From positions 1-21,739 of the forward strand of contig JAGXGT010000068.1 in NCBI GenBank assembly GCA_024636595.1: a DNA stretch of 21,739 nucleotides, written 5' to 3'. Within the stretch, counting starts at the first letter, position 1. Each line of letters starts with the position of its first letter. Shown here in pieces: positions 13,387 through 21,601 of the stretch. A program made the position numbers and the translations under genes. Under the pieces are notes generated by a model, which saw only the letters and a list, made by a program, of their open reading frames with translations, was not told the origin of the DNA and searched no databases. Source of the stretch: Sphingomonadales bacterium. GTDB lineage: Bacteria; Pseudomonadota; Alphaproteobacteria; Sphingomonadales; Sphingomonadaceae.

Positions 13387-14910
13387 ATGCTGACAACCCA
13401 CCCGTTTGATGACGACAAGCTACGGGAAGAGTGTGGCGTTTTTGGAATCGCCGGGATTGAAGACGCCGCCGCCATGGTTGCGCTCGGATTGCACGCGCTC
13501 CAACATCGCGGACAGGAAGCCGCCGGCATCACCTGCCGCAACGGCAAGGAATTTTACAGCCATCGTGCGCTTGGTCCGGTGGCCGGCAATTTTGACAGCG
13601 AAGAGATCATCAACCGCCTCCGCGGCGATTCAGCCTGCGGCCATGTCCGCTATTCAACCACCGGCGCGGGCACCTTGCGCAATATCCAGCCGCTCGAAGC
13701 CGATCTCGCGTCCGGCGGCTTTGCTATTGCCCATAATGGCAATATTTCCAACGCTCTGGCCCTGCGGGACGAGCTGGTCCGCCATGGTTCAATATTCCAG
13801 TCGACCAGCGACACCGAAGTGATCATCCATCTGCTGGCAACGTCGAAATATCGCACCTTGCTCGACAAGTTCATCGATGCCTTGCGACAGGTCGAAGGTG
13901 CCTATTCTTTGATCTGCATGACCGCCGACGGCATGATCGCCTGCCGCGATCCGCTCGGCATCCGGCCGCTGGTGATGGGACGCATCGGTGAAGCCTATGT
14001 CTTTGCTTCGGAAACCGTCGCGCTGGATCTCGTCGGCGCGGAATATGTCCGCAGCGTCGAGCCCGGCGAACTGATCGTCGTCACCAACGGCGAATTGCGG
14101 TCGCACCACCCGTTTCCCGACAATCAGGCCAGACCCTGCATTTTCGAGCATGTCTATTTCTCGCGGCCCGACTCGATCGTCGATGGCAGCTCGGTTTACA
14201 GCGTGCGCAAGGGAATCGGGGCGCAGCTGGCCATCGAAAGCCCGGTGGTCGCCGATTATGTGATCCCGGTCCCGGACAGCGGCACTCCGGCAGCGCTCGG
14301 TTTTTCCGAACAATCGGGCATCCCGTTCGAACTGGGCATCATCCGGTCCCATTATGTCGGGCGCACATTCATCCAGCCGACCGACGGGGTCCGTCATCTC
14401 GGCGTCAAGCTGAAGCACAATGCCAACCGCCCGCTGGTCAACGGCAAGAAAATCGTGCTGGTCGACGACTCGATCGTGCGCGGCACCACCAGCCTGAAGA
14501 TCGTCCAGATGATGCGCGAAGCGGGCGCCGCCGAAGTTCATATGCGGATCGCCAGCCCGCCGACGATGCACAGCTGCTTTTATGGCGTGAACACGCCAAA
14601 GCGGGAAAAATTGCTCGCGGCCCAGAAATCGGTCGAGCAGATGCGCGAATTCATTCAGGCGGACAGTCTGGCTTTCGTTTCGATCGATGGCCTTTACCGC
14701 GCCGCGGGTGAAGAAACCCGCCATGATATCCAGCCGCAATATTGCGATGCCTGTTTTACCGGCGCCTATCCGACCGTCCTCACCGACCGCGATGGCGAGG
14801 AAGAACCCGACCAGCTCAGCATGCTCAACGAACGCTCGGATTCATCCGGTACAGCGCGCGATAATGAGCCCTCCGGCGATTTGCCTCGCCTCAAACAAAC
14901 AGCGAATTGA
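13387..14910 (+). CDS. purF: Amidophosphoribosyltransferase
   Basis: The 507-residue enzyme makes phosphoribosylamine from PRPP and glutamine, the first committed step of purine synthesis. The class II glutaminase begins at Cys16 (EECGVFGI) after a 15-residue propeptide that must be cut off to expose the nucleophile. RGQEAAG, HVRYSTTG and HNGNISN follow. The phosphoribosyltransferase half has the PRPP loop VLVDDSIVRGTTS at 357-369. Cys251, Cys397, Cys453 and Cys456 match the iron-sulfur-cluster type known from Bacillus PurF. A hydrophilic tail follows after residue 470. AGGTGAG before the ATG is a good ribosome binding site. The SDR gene follows immediately, so they may be co-transcribed. Confidence 0.96.
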   Translation: MLTTHPFDDDKLREECGVFGIAGIEDAAAMVALGLHALQHRGQEAAGITCRNGKEFYSHRALGPVAGNFDSEEIINRLRGDSACGHVRYSTTGAGTLRNIQPLEADLASGGFAIAHNGNISNALALRDELVRHGSIFQSTSDTEVIIHLLATSKYRTLLDKFIDALRQVEGAYSLICMTADGMIACRDPLGIRPLVMGRIGEAYVFASETVALDLVGAEYVRSVEPGELIVVTNGELRSHHPFPDNQARPCIFEHVYFSRPDSIVDGSSVYSVRKGIGAQLAIESPVVADYVIPVPDSGTPAALGFSEQSGIPFELGIIRSHYVGRTFIQPTDGVRHLGVKLKHNANRPLVNGKKIVLVDDSIVRGTTSLKIVQMMREAGAAEVHMRIASPPTMHSCFYGVNTPKREKLLAAQKSVEQMREFIQADSLAFVSIDGLYRAAGEETRHDIQPQYCDACFTGAYPTVLTDRDGEEEPDQLSMLNERSDSSGTARDNEPSGDLPRLKQTAN

Positions 14911-14912
14911 TT

Positions 14913-15614
14913 ATGAAATTTGAAGGTCAACTGGCGCTCGTTACGGGCGCGAGCCGCGGCATCGGCGCGGCAACCGCCTTGGCATTGGCGAAGGAAGGCG
15001 CGCATGTCGTGATCACCGCGCGCAACGCCGAGGGTCTGGAAAAAATCGAGGAGCAAATCCATCTCGCCGGCGGCAATGCCACGATCGCGCCGCTCGACCT
15101 CACCGACGGCGACAGCATCGGCCGGCTGGCCACGGCGATTTCCGGCCGCTGGGATGGGCTCGATATATTGGTTCTCAACGCCGCCATGCTCGGATCGCTG
15201 GGACCGGTGCCGGGTATCGATGGCAAGGAATTCAACAAGATCCTGACCCTCAATCTGATTGCCCAACAAGCGCTGATCGCCGGATTTGATCCGATGCTGC
15301 GCAAGAGCGACAACGCCCGGCTGCTGGCCATAACCAGCAGCGTCGGCCGCAAGCCGCGTGCATTTTGGGGCGCTTATGGGGCATCAAAAGCCGCGCTGGA
15401 GACACTTGTGCTCAGCTATGGTGAAGAAATGCGCAATTTGGGCAAGATTCGTACAGCCATTGTCGATCCCGGTCGCACCCGGACGGACATGCGCGCCCGC
15501 GCCTATCCCGGCGAAGATCCGGCCAGCGTCAAGCTGCCGTCCGTCGTCGCCGACCGCCTGGTCGAGATACTCGCCAGCGACTTTGCCACCGGCGAGCGTT
15601 TCGACCTCAGCTAG
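14913..15614 (+). CDS. Short-chain dehydrogenase/reductase (SDR)
   Basis: From the ATG at 14913 the product is 233 residues. Nucleotide-binding TGASRGIG at 11-18, LNAA at 88-91, a serine in ITSSVG at 140-145 and the Tyr155/Lys159 pair in YGASK define a classical SDR, probably NADP(H)-dependent because of the Arg after the second strand (ITARN). An in-frame TTG at 14907 overlaps the purF stop and is an alternative start. The enzyme resembles YciK-type oxidoreductases; its substrate is unknown. Its 3' end overlaps the converging serine hydrolase gene by 8 bp, so no terminator separates the two. Confidence 0.87.
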   Translation: MKFEGQLALVTGASRGIGAATALALAKEGAHVVITARNAEGLEKIEEQIHLAGGNATIAPLDLTDGDSIGRLATAISGRWDGLDILVLNAAMLGSLGPVPGIDGKEFNKILTLNLIAQQALIAGFDPMLRKSDNARLLAITSSVGRKPRAFWGAYGASKAALETLVLSYGEEMRNLGKIRTAIVDPGRTRTDMRARAYPGEDPASVKLPSVVADRLVEILASDFATGERFDLS

Positions 15615-16827
15615 CGTCAGTCACCTTGGCTGGCGGCGCTTCGCTGTCCAGATAGTCCTGCACGGCCTTGTAAAAGGCATTGCGCGTCGCCTTTTTCTCA
15701 TCCGGTGTGGCGCTCGGCCAATTGCCATTGCCCGCGATCACCAGCTTGCGTTTCGGATCGACGAAGATGCCCTGCCCGAAGATCCCCTGTGCGGCAAAAC
15801 TGCCATCATCAAAGGTCCACCACTGGTAGCCATAGCCAGCACCCGGCTGACCGATATCGGCCTGTTTGGTGCCCGCCTTGGCAAACCAGTCCTCGGGAAC
15901 GACATAATCGTCACCAATCTTGCCACCGTTCATTGCAAATTGCCCAAATAACGCGAAATCCCGCGTGGTCGCAGAAATGCAGCAGCCGCCAATCTCTTTG
16001 CCGCCATCATTAAGAATCCAGACGGCATCTCTGGACATGCCATATGGCTTCCAGATCTTTTCGGAGAGATATTCGGACAGCGACTTGCCGGTCGCCTTGG
16101 CCACCAGCACGCCGATCAAATTCGTTTCGCCGGTATTATATTGCCAGCGCGTGCCGGGTTCGGCTTCGTTGACCAAGGTTTTCATATAGAGAATGACCGG
16201 ATCGACACCATCTTTCGATTTGGTCGTGTTAAACCGCGCGACATCACTGCCCTTGTCCCCATAATCCTCGTTCCATTTCACACCGGAGGTCATCGTCAGC
16301 AATTGCGCGACGGAAACGCCGTCATAACCGCTGCCTTTCAGTTCCGGAATATAGTCGGTCAGCGGATCGTCCAGCGACTTGATGAAACCGTCCTTGACCG
16401 CCGCCCCGACCAGTGATGAAACCAATGACTTGGCGACCGAGAAACTCGTCCAGCGGTCATTCGGGCCGAAATCCATCCGATATTCTTCGAGACGAATCTT
16501 GCCATCCTGCAAGACAACCAGTCCGGCCAGCCGCTGTTCCGCCATATAGTCGTCGATGCTGATCCCACCATGTTCCGTTTTCAGCTTTGCCGGCAACGGT
16601 TTGCCGGTTTCCAACTGGCGGACTTCATTACCTGCTTCGATTGTACGCGTGGTGTCGAGCACCTCCATCTGGCGGAACGCATTGTCGCGTTGATCTTGGG
16701 TCCAGAACAGCACGTTTTCGTCAGTCGGCAAGCCGGCGGCAGTGGCCGCGACTTTCTGGGCCTGTTCGCACGCCGTCAGGCTGATGCAGGCAACGCCCAG
16801 CATCGCCAGTTTTCCCAAAGCTTTCAT
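15607..16827 (-). CDS. Serine hydrolase lipoprotein, beta-lactamase/class C family
   Basis: The 406-residue protein begins with a lipoprotein signal (lipobox SLTAC, Cys20). The beta-lactamase fold is shown by the Ser-x-x-Lys motif SVAK at 130-133, the VAQLLTMTSGVKW segment at 173-185, WQYNTGETNLIGVL at 228-241 with the second-motif Tyr230, and a GIFGQGIF stretch near the end replacing the KTG motif. This arrangement is common in 6-aminohexanoate-dimer-hydrolase-like and esterase-like members. It should act in the periplasm or at the outer membrane. GGGAGAGTGGG lies just before the ATG. It follows the methyltransferase gene by 18 bases, so it is the last gene of a three-gene operon. Substrate unknown. 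Confidence 0.88.
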   Translation of the reverse strand: MKALGKLAMLGVACISLTACEQAQKVAATAAGLPTDENVLFWTQDQRDNAFRQMEVLDTTRTIEAGNEVRQLETGKPLPAKLKTEHGGISIDDYMAEQRLAGLVVLQDGKIRLEEYRMDFGPNDRWTSFSVAKSLVSSLVGAAVKDGFIKSLDDPLTDYIPELKGSGYDGVSVAQLLTMTSGVKWNEDYGDKGSDVARFNTTKSKDGVDPVILYMKTLVNEAEPGTRWQYNTGETNLIGVLVAKATGKSLSEYLSEKIWKPYGMSRDAVWILNDGGKEIGGCCISATTRDFALFGQFAMNGGKIGDDYVVPEDWFAKAGTKQADIGQPGAGYGYQWWTFDDGSFAAQGIFGQGIFVDPKRKLVIAGNGNWPSATPDEKKATRNAFYKAVQDYLDSEAPPAKVTDAS

Positions 16828-16845
16828 TTTCCCACTCTCCCATTT

Positions 16846-18096
16846 TCATTTGTCTTTTATCAGTGTCACTTGCGCGACATCAATGCCGCCGCCGCGAAAA
16901 CCGCCTTCGCAATAAGTCAGATAATAGCGCCACAGCCGGACGAATTTGTCGTCGAAACCGGTGGGCAAGTCCCCGCGTTCGACCACCGCGTCAAACCGCT
17001 CGCGCCAGATCTTCAGCGTCTGCGCATAATCGAGACCAAAATTACTCTGATCGGCCCACTGCAGGCCGCGTTCCTCCGCCAGAGCCCGGAACCGGCTCTC
17101 GGACAGCAGCATGCCGCCCGGGAATATATAGGTCTGGATGAAATCGGCGCTCGCGGCATATTGCTCGAAAATATCATCGGCAATGCTGATATATTGCAGC
17201 GCCGCACGGCCACCCGGTTTCAGATTGCGGGCGATGCAATCGAGAAAATCGGGCCAGTATTTTTCGCCCACCGCCTCGACCATCTCGACGCTGACAATGG
17301 CATCATATTGCCCCTCAACGTCCCGGTAGTCCTGAATGAGAAATTGCGCCTCCGGATGATGGTCCCTCGCCCATGCTGTCTGCTCATCCGACAACGAGAT
17401 GCCGGTCACTTTCAGACCATGATCCCGCACCAGGGTACCGGACAAATGGCCCCAGCCGCAGCCGATCTCAAGAACGCTGTCGCCCGGTGCCGCTTTCAGC
17501 CGCGTGGCGATGGCGGCAATTTTGGCTTTCTGTGCTTCTTGAAGTTCAGTCTTAACATCAGCAAATATCCCACTGGAATAGCTCATGGTTTCGTCAAGCC
17601 ATAGGGCATAGAAATCATTGCCCAGATCATAATGATATTGGATATTCTGCCGCGCCCGCAGCTTGTCGTTGTTTCTCCGACTATGCCGCATCTTGGCGAT
17701 CAGCCTGAACAATCCGCCCGCCCGTCCCGTATCTTTCAGGCCGTCGCGATTGCGCGAAAACAGGTCGAACAGTTCGACCAGATCGGGGCTTTCCCACTCG
17801 CCCTTTTCCCAGGCGCGGTACCAGCCGATCGAGCCGGAATTGACCAGCCGCAGCAGCGCGTTCCAGCTGTGCAGCGTAATTCGCGCCGTCGGGCCGTCGC
17901 CGCGTCCGCCGACAATGCGGGTCGTGCCGTCCGGCAATCGGCCTTCAAATGTCCCGTGATCGAGTCCCGCGTCAATCCGGTCCAATATCCGGTGAAATCC
18001 GGGCGCTGTCAGCCGCGCAAACAAGCCGCCACCGGTGCCGAAACGCTTGCGCGCATCGAGCAGGTGCTTGCCTCTTTTGGGTGCCTGCGCATTCAT
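16846..18096 (-). CDS. Cyclopropane-fatty-acid synthase-like SAM methyltransferase
   Basis: From ATG 18096 the product is 416 residues; an in-frame TTG at 18120 would add eight. Residues below are counted from the TTG. A basic N-terminal lipid-binding part leads to YHYDLGNDFY at 162-171, the SAM-binding VLEIGCGWG at 216-224, the SVEMVEAVG active-site loop at 277-285 with the glutamates expected to hold bicarbonate, and YCEGGF near the C-terminus. CFA synthases add a methylene from SAM to double bonds of membrane phospholipid chains at the inner face of the membrane; relatives make other methylated lipids. It sits between an SDR and a serine-hydrolase lipoprotein, which suggests a lipid-modifying unit. 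Confidence 0.88.
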   Translation of the reverse strand: MNAQAPKRGKHLLDARKRFGTGGGLFARLTAPGFHRILDRIDAGLDHGTFEGRLPDGTTRIVGGRGDGPTARITLHSWNALLRLVNSGSIGWYRAWEKGEWESPDLVELFDLFSRNRDGLKDTGRAGGLFRLIAKMRHSRRNNDKLRARQNIQYHYDLGNDFYALWLDETMSYSSGIFADVKTELQEAQKAKIAAIATRLKAAPGDSVLEIGCGWGHLSGTLVRDHGLKVTGISLSDEQTAWARDHHPEAQFLIQDYRDVEGQYDAIVSVEMVEAVGEKYWPDFLDCIARNLKPGGRAALQYISIADDIFEQYAASADFIQTYIFPGGMLLSESRFRALAEERGLQWADQSNFGLDYAQTLKIWRERFDAVVERGDLPTGFDDKFVRLWRYYLTYCEGGFRGGGIDVAQVTLIKDK

Positions 18097-18160
18097 GCCG
18101 TCATAATGGACCAGCGGCAAGTGCTTGGCAATGCGGAACTATCCGTAAAAGGCCTTTGAC

Positions 18161-18955
18161 TTAAGCGTCGTCCGCCTGTCCCGGTGCTGCCGCCGACCCG
18201 GCGAGAATCCCGCCGTCGATATTCAGTTCCGAGCCGGTGATATAGCCCGCTTCATCAGACGCCAGCAGAACCGCAATTGCCGCCACTTCGCTGGCCTCGC
18301 CAAAGCGCCGCAAGGGCGTGTCCTTGACCAGCGCCGCTTCCGCAGCGGCCCGCGCATCCCCTTCGCCCAGCATCGGCTCCCACATTGGCGTCATGATCGC
18401 AGCCGGATGGATCGAATTGCACCGGATTTGCCAGCCCTGCTGCGCGCAATAGAGCGCCACCGACTTGCTGTGGTTGCGAATCGCGGCCTTGGACGAGGCA
18501 TAGGCGGCGGCTCCCGGTATGCCGACCAGACCGGATCGCGACGAGATATTGATGATCGAGCCCGTACCCTTCCCCTTCATCGCCTTGATCGCATAGCGGC
18601 AGCCGAGAAAGGTCCCGTCGAGATTGACCCGATGCACCGCCCGCCAGTCTGCCAGCGAGGCATGTTCCGGGTCATGCGGCGCCAAGCCCCGCTCGAAACC
18701 GGTCACCCCGGCATTGTTGACGACAACGTCCGCGACCGGGTGCAAGGCGGCAAGCCGCTGCCAGTCCGCTTCCTGCTCGACGTCCAGAGCCAGCGTCTCG
18801 CAGCCCAGTTCCTCGCCAGCGGCGATCAACATCTCGGAGTCGCAATCGGTCAGCAGCACCGTCGCCCCTTCGTCGACAAAGGCCTTGGCAATAGCTTTAC
18901 CAATGCCGCGAGCGGCACCGGTGATAACGCAAAATTTTCCTGATAATCTGTGCAT
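18161..18955 (-). CDS. SDR family oxidoreductase, FabG-like
   Basis: The 264-residue classical SDR has TGAARGIG at 12-19, NNAG at 80-83, the serine in INISSRSG at 135-142, Tyr152/Lys156 in AYASSK, and the C-terminal GYITGSELNIDGG typical of FabG-like dehydrogenases. Asp37 after the second strand (LLTDCD) suggests NAD(H). Substrate unknown. AGGAT stands about seven bases before the ATG. It is the first gene of a minus-strand set leading into the cyclopropane-synthase-like gene 64 bases downstream, so a role in lipid or acyl metabolism is possible but unproven. Confidence 0.88.
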   Translation of the reverse strand: MHRLSGKFCVITGAARGIGKAIAKAFVDEGATVLLTDCDSEMLIAAGEELGCETLALDVEQEADWQRLAALHPVADVVVNNAGVTGFERGLAPHDPEHASLADWRAVHRVNLDGTFLGCRYAIKAMKGKGTGSIINISSRSGLVGIPGAAAYASSKAAIRNHSKSVALYCAQQGWQIRCNSIHPAAIMTPMWEPMLGEGDARAAAEAALVKDTPLRRFGEASEVAAIAVLLASDEAGYITGSELNIDGGILAGSAAAPGQADDA

Positions 18956-19112
18956 AAAAGATCCTGAATATAGGTGTCAAAACATCCAGCCCGAAAGACT
19001 GAACGGCAGTTTTGATATTGCCTGTTGGCGACCTATTTGTTCATCGATCTGATATCCCCTTGCTCTAAGGCGGAAATCTTACCGCCTTGCGCCACGCATT
19101 TCAATACCCGCC
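18956..19112. other. Intergenic region with hairpin after the photolyase gene
   Basis: No gene is seen in these 157 bases. A perfect 7-bp stem, AAGGCGG (19067-19073) with CCGCCTT (19082-19088) and an 8-base loop, lies 25 bases beyond the photolyase stop on the minus strand. Without a U-tract it is only a possible terminator or RNA 3' end stabiliser. The promoter of the SDR operon should lie in the rest. Confidence 0.45.
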
Positions 19113-20504
19113 TCATTTCACTGTATCATAAGCATCGAGGGCGCGTTGCCGCCCAGCCTTATGGGCAATGATTTTAGCGGGATATGACTTAGGCTTGCAG
19201 CCATGTTCTTCCGGATCGTGGATATAGGGATCATCGATATCCGCCAGTTCCGGAACCCACTGGCGGATATAATCCCCGGCGCTGAATTTCTCGGACTGGC
19301 TGAGCGGCGCCATGATCCGCACGAACATATTGCTGTCCACGCCCGTACCCGACACCCATTGCCAATTGACGCTGTTGGAAGCGTAATCGGCGTCGACCAG
19401 CGTATCCCAGAACCATTGTTCACCCTCGCGCCAGTCAATCAGCAAATGCTTGATCAAAAAGCTAGCGGCGATCATTCGAACACGGTTGTGCATCCAGCCG
19501 GTCGCCCAAAGCTCCCGCATCCCGGCATCGACAATCGGATAACCGGTCTTGCCATCGCACCAGGCGTCAAAATCGCCTCTCACATCGTCATCAGCCATAT
19601 CGCGCCACGGCAAGCCGCGCATTTTCTCGCGATAGCTCTCGCCGCCATATTGAGGGAATTGGTCGATCACATTTTGCGCATAATCGCGCCAGACCAGTTC
19701 CTTGAGATAGGTCTCGACCTTGCTCCCCTGCCCCGCCAGCCGGTTCCATACGGCCGCCGGACTAATCTCGCCAAAATGGAGATGCGGCGACAGGCGTGAC
19801 ACCAGCGGCTCGGACGGCAGGTTGCGGCCCTCGTCATATTGCCCGGCCTTGTCGGCGAAATCTTCCAGATTGGCCTCTGCTCCCGCAGATCCAGGCTGCC
19901 AATGGTCGCCAAAGGCGGCCGCCCAGTCGGGATTTGTCGGCAGCAGGTTCCAATCCTCAAGGCTATCGCTATCCGGCCAGTCGTCCGGCGCAGAAAGACT
20001 GTCGGGCGCGGCCACGGCGTCCGATGGCGGCATATGTTGGCGCAAAGACTTCCAGAAGGGCGTGTAGATCTTATAGGGGTCGCCAGCGTTAGTGGTTACG
20101 GTCGCGGGTGGCAGCAGGTAATTGCCATCATGCAAAACCAGCTTCGCATCATCGCCGAGAGCCTTGCTCAAAGCCCGCTCGGCATTGATCCACCAAGGCT
20201 CATAATGATGCAGCGCATGCACCTCGTCCGCTCCAGTCGATTTGACAATTTCGGCCAAATGCTCTGAAGCCCGCCCTTGGCGCAGGATCAGCTGCGACCC
20301 CAGATCCTGCAAACATGCTTCCAATTCTTCCAGTGACCGGTGCAGCCACCAGCGCGAAGCCCCGCCCATTTTGCGGTGTTTGGGGGTTTCATCGTCGAGA
20401 ATATAGACCGGAATGACCGAGCCGTTTGATGCGGCTGCTGCTACAGCAGCTTGATCGGCCAGTCGCAGATCGCGGCGGAACCAGATGATTTTGGGTTTTG
20501 TCAT
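19113..20504 (-). CDS. phrB: Deoxyribodipyrimidine photolyase (class I CPD photolyase)
   Basis: The 463-residue flavoprotein splits cyclobutane pyrimidine dimers in DNA with light. The N-terminal photolyase domain starts IIWFRRDLRLADQAA. The FAD-binding half shows RLSPHLHFGEISP at 237-249, WCDGKTGYPIVDAGMR at 315-330, GWMHNRVRM at 336-344 and DADYASNSVNWQWVSGTG at 371-388. Tryptophans near 315, 366 and 383 are placed as in the electron-transfer chain of class I enzymes. Length is typical. The ATG overlaps the stop of the upstream YdjM-like gene by 4 bp, so the two are translationally coupled. Confidence 0.95.
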   Translation of the reverse strand: MTKPKIIWFRRDLRLADQAAVAAAASNGSVIPVYILDDETPKHRKMGGASRWWLHRSLEELEACLQDLGSQLILRQGRASEHLAEIVKSTGADEVHALHHYEPWWINAERALSKALGDDAKLVLHDGNYLLPPATVTTNAGDPYKIYTPFWKSLRQHMPPSDAVAAPDSLSAPDDWPDSDSLEDWNLLPTNPDWAAAFGDHWQPGSAGAEANLEDFADKAGQYDEGRNLPSEPLVSRLSPHLHFGEISPAAVWNRLAGQGSKVETYLKELVWRDYAQNVIDQFPQYGGESYREKMRGLPWRDMADDDVRGDFDAWCDGKTGYPIVDAGMRELWATGWMHNRVRMIAASFLIKHLLIDWREGEQWFWDTLVDADYASNSVNWQWVSGTGVDSNMFVRIMAPLSQSEKFSAGDYIRQWVPELADIDDPYIHDPEEHGCKPKSYPAKIIAHKAGRQRALDAYDTVK

Positions 20505-21556
20505 TCGACAACAGAGCCTTCCTTTATACCCCTTTCATTAGCTGCCTCCATGAAGATATTCCATGGAACAACAAGCCGAACGGAAAACCTATCGGCGACG
20601 ATCGGATCAAGAAACCGCATATCACCAAATTGGATCGGCACCCCTTGCTCGGACTCCAGCTCCACATTTTCGCGGATTACAGGTAGCCGGGACCAGAATA
20701 GAAACGCATCGACATTTTTGTCGGCATCCCGCGAATAGCGAATTATCTCATTGATCATCAAACTTTTCACGATCGCGCCATCGGGCATCGGCTGTTCTCG
20801 ATTGAAGAGACTGTAGGCGCCCGCACCATATTGATTTTCTCCGGGAACGTCTGAATCGGGAGCAATCGGCATCTGCCAGAGCATATCCCGTTTCCAGAAC
20901 ATTACCGGCACCGGATTGGCCACCACAAGTTCAGGCGCCGACCCGATCATTTGTTCGACCGCTTTCGCAGTCTCCGCTTCCGCCCTGCCAGTAATCAAAC
21001 CATTGGCAAAAATATAAGCGCAAACCGCGGCAAAGCTGATCCAAGCCGGTCGCTGCCAATTGCCAAGGCCCTTCTTCTCCCGCCGCCGCGAAACCCAGAC
21101 ACCGGCGATGAACGCCACCCAGATCCAGATATCGATAATGAAGATGCTATCGCCATAAAACCATTGCGACGAAAACGGCTCGAGCAAGCGGATGCCATAG
21201 CTGTTCAGCCAGTCGAGCGCCGGATGGCTCAGGCAGCCGATATAAGCGAGCGCCAGCAGCCAGCCCTTGTGGATCGGCAAACGATCCGCAGGCCGCTTCC
21301 CGCGCCGTCCTTGCCAGCGATCAAACCAGATCATGATGCCCGTCAGCACCAGCGGCAAAACCAGCATCGCGATTGGCCCATGGGTGATCCCGCGCCGGAT
21401 CGCCAGATGCTGAACCCCGCCCAGCAAGGTCGCCACCGCATCGATATCGGGAATATTGGCGGCAATGATCAGCGTCGCCATGCCGAGACCGGTCTTTGTC
21501 TTGAGGCCCATCTGGCCGAGGACGGCACCGGCTAGGCTGTGGGTCAGGTTATCCAA
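20501..21556 (-). CDS. YdjM-like membrane-bound metal-dependent hydrolase
   Basis: The product belongs to the YdjM family of inner-membrane putative metal-dependent hydrolases. From the TTG at 21556 it begins DNLTHSLAGAVLGQMGLK and is 351 residues; a GTG at 21586 would add 10 residues encoded inside an octamer repeat and is less likely. Family motifs are THS at the N-terminus, IPDIDA at about 35-40, RRGITHGP at 54-61 and CLSHPALDWLNSYG at 108-121, whose His and Asp residues are likely metal ligands. Several hydrophobic helices fill the first 200 residues, then a soluble C-terminal domain follows. E. coli YdjM is in the LexA regulon; here the gene overlaps phrB. No SOS box was seen upstream. 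Confidence 0.82.
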   Translation of the reverse strand: MDNLTHSLAGAVLGQMGLKTKTGLGMATLIIAANIPDIDAVATLLGGVQHLAIRRGITHGPIAMLVLPLVLTGIMIWFDRWQGRRGKRPADRLPIHKGWLLALAYIGCLSHPALDWLNSYGIRLLEPFSSQWFYGDSIFIIDIWIWVAFIAGVWVSRRREKKGLGNWQRPAWISFAAVCAYIFANGLITGRAEAETAKAVEQMIGSAPELVVANPVPVMFWKRDMLWQMPIAPDSDVPGENQYGAGAYSLFNREQPMPDGAIVKSLMINEIIRYSRDADKNVDAFLFWSRLPVIRENVELESEQGVPIQFGDMRFLDPIVADRFSVRLVVPWNIFMEAANERGIKEGSVVE

Positions 21557-21566
21557 ATTTTTTCTC

Positions 21567-21590
21567 GCACGAAGACACGAAGGCACAAAG
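21567..21590. repeat. Three tandem octamers beside the GxxExxY gene
   Basis: The plus strand reads GCACGAAG, ACACGAAG, GCACAAAG in direct succession (minus strand CTTTGTGC, CTTCGTGT, CTTCGTGC). They lie 11 bases beyond the stop of the GxxExxY gene. From memory, similar CTTTGTG/CTTCGTG strings tend to accompany GxxExxY genes; I could not verify this here. Confidence 0.7.
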
Positions 21591-21601
21591 GGCTTACATG
21601 C

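Noticed and set aside
13789..14739. Long minus-strand open frame antisense to purF.
   Set aside because: purF is unambiguous with all catalytic motifs; the antisense frame is a shadow.
19067..19088. AAGGCGG/CCGCCTT hairpin as a rho-independent terminator of phrB.
   Set aside because: The stem is good but no U-tract follows; kept only as a hairpin in the intergenic entry.
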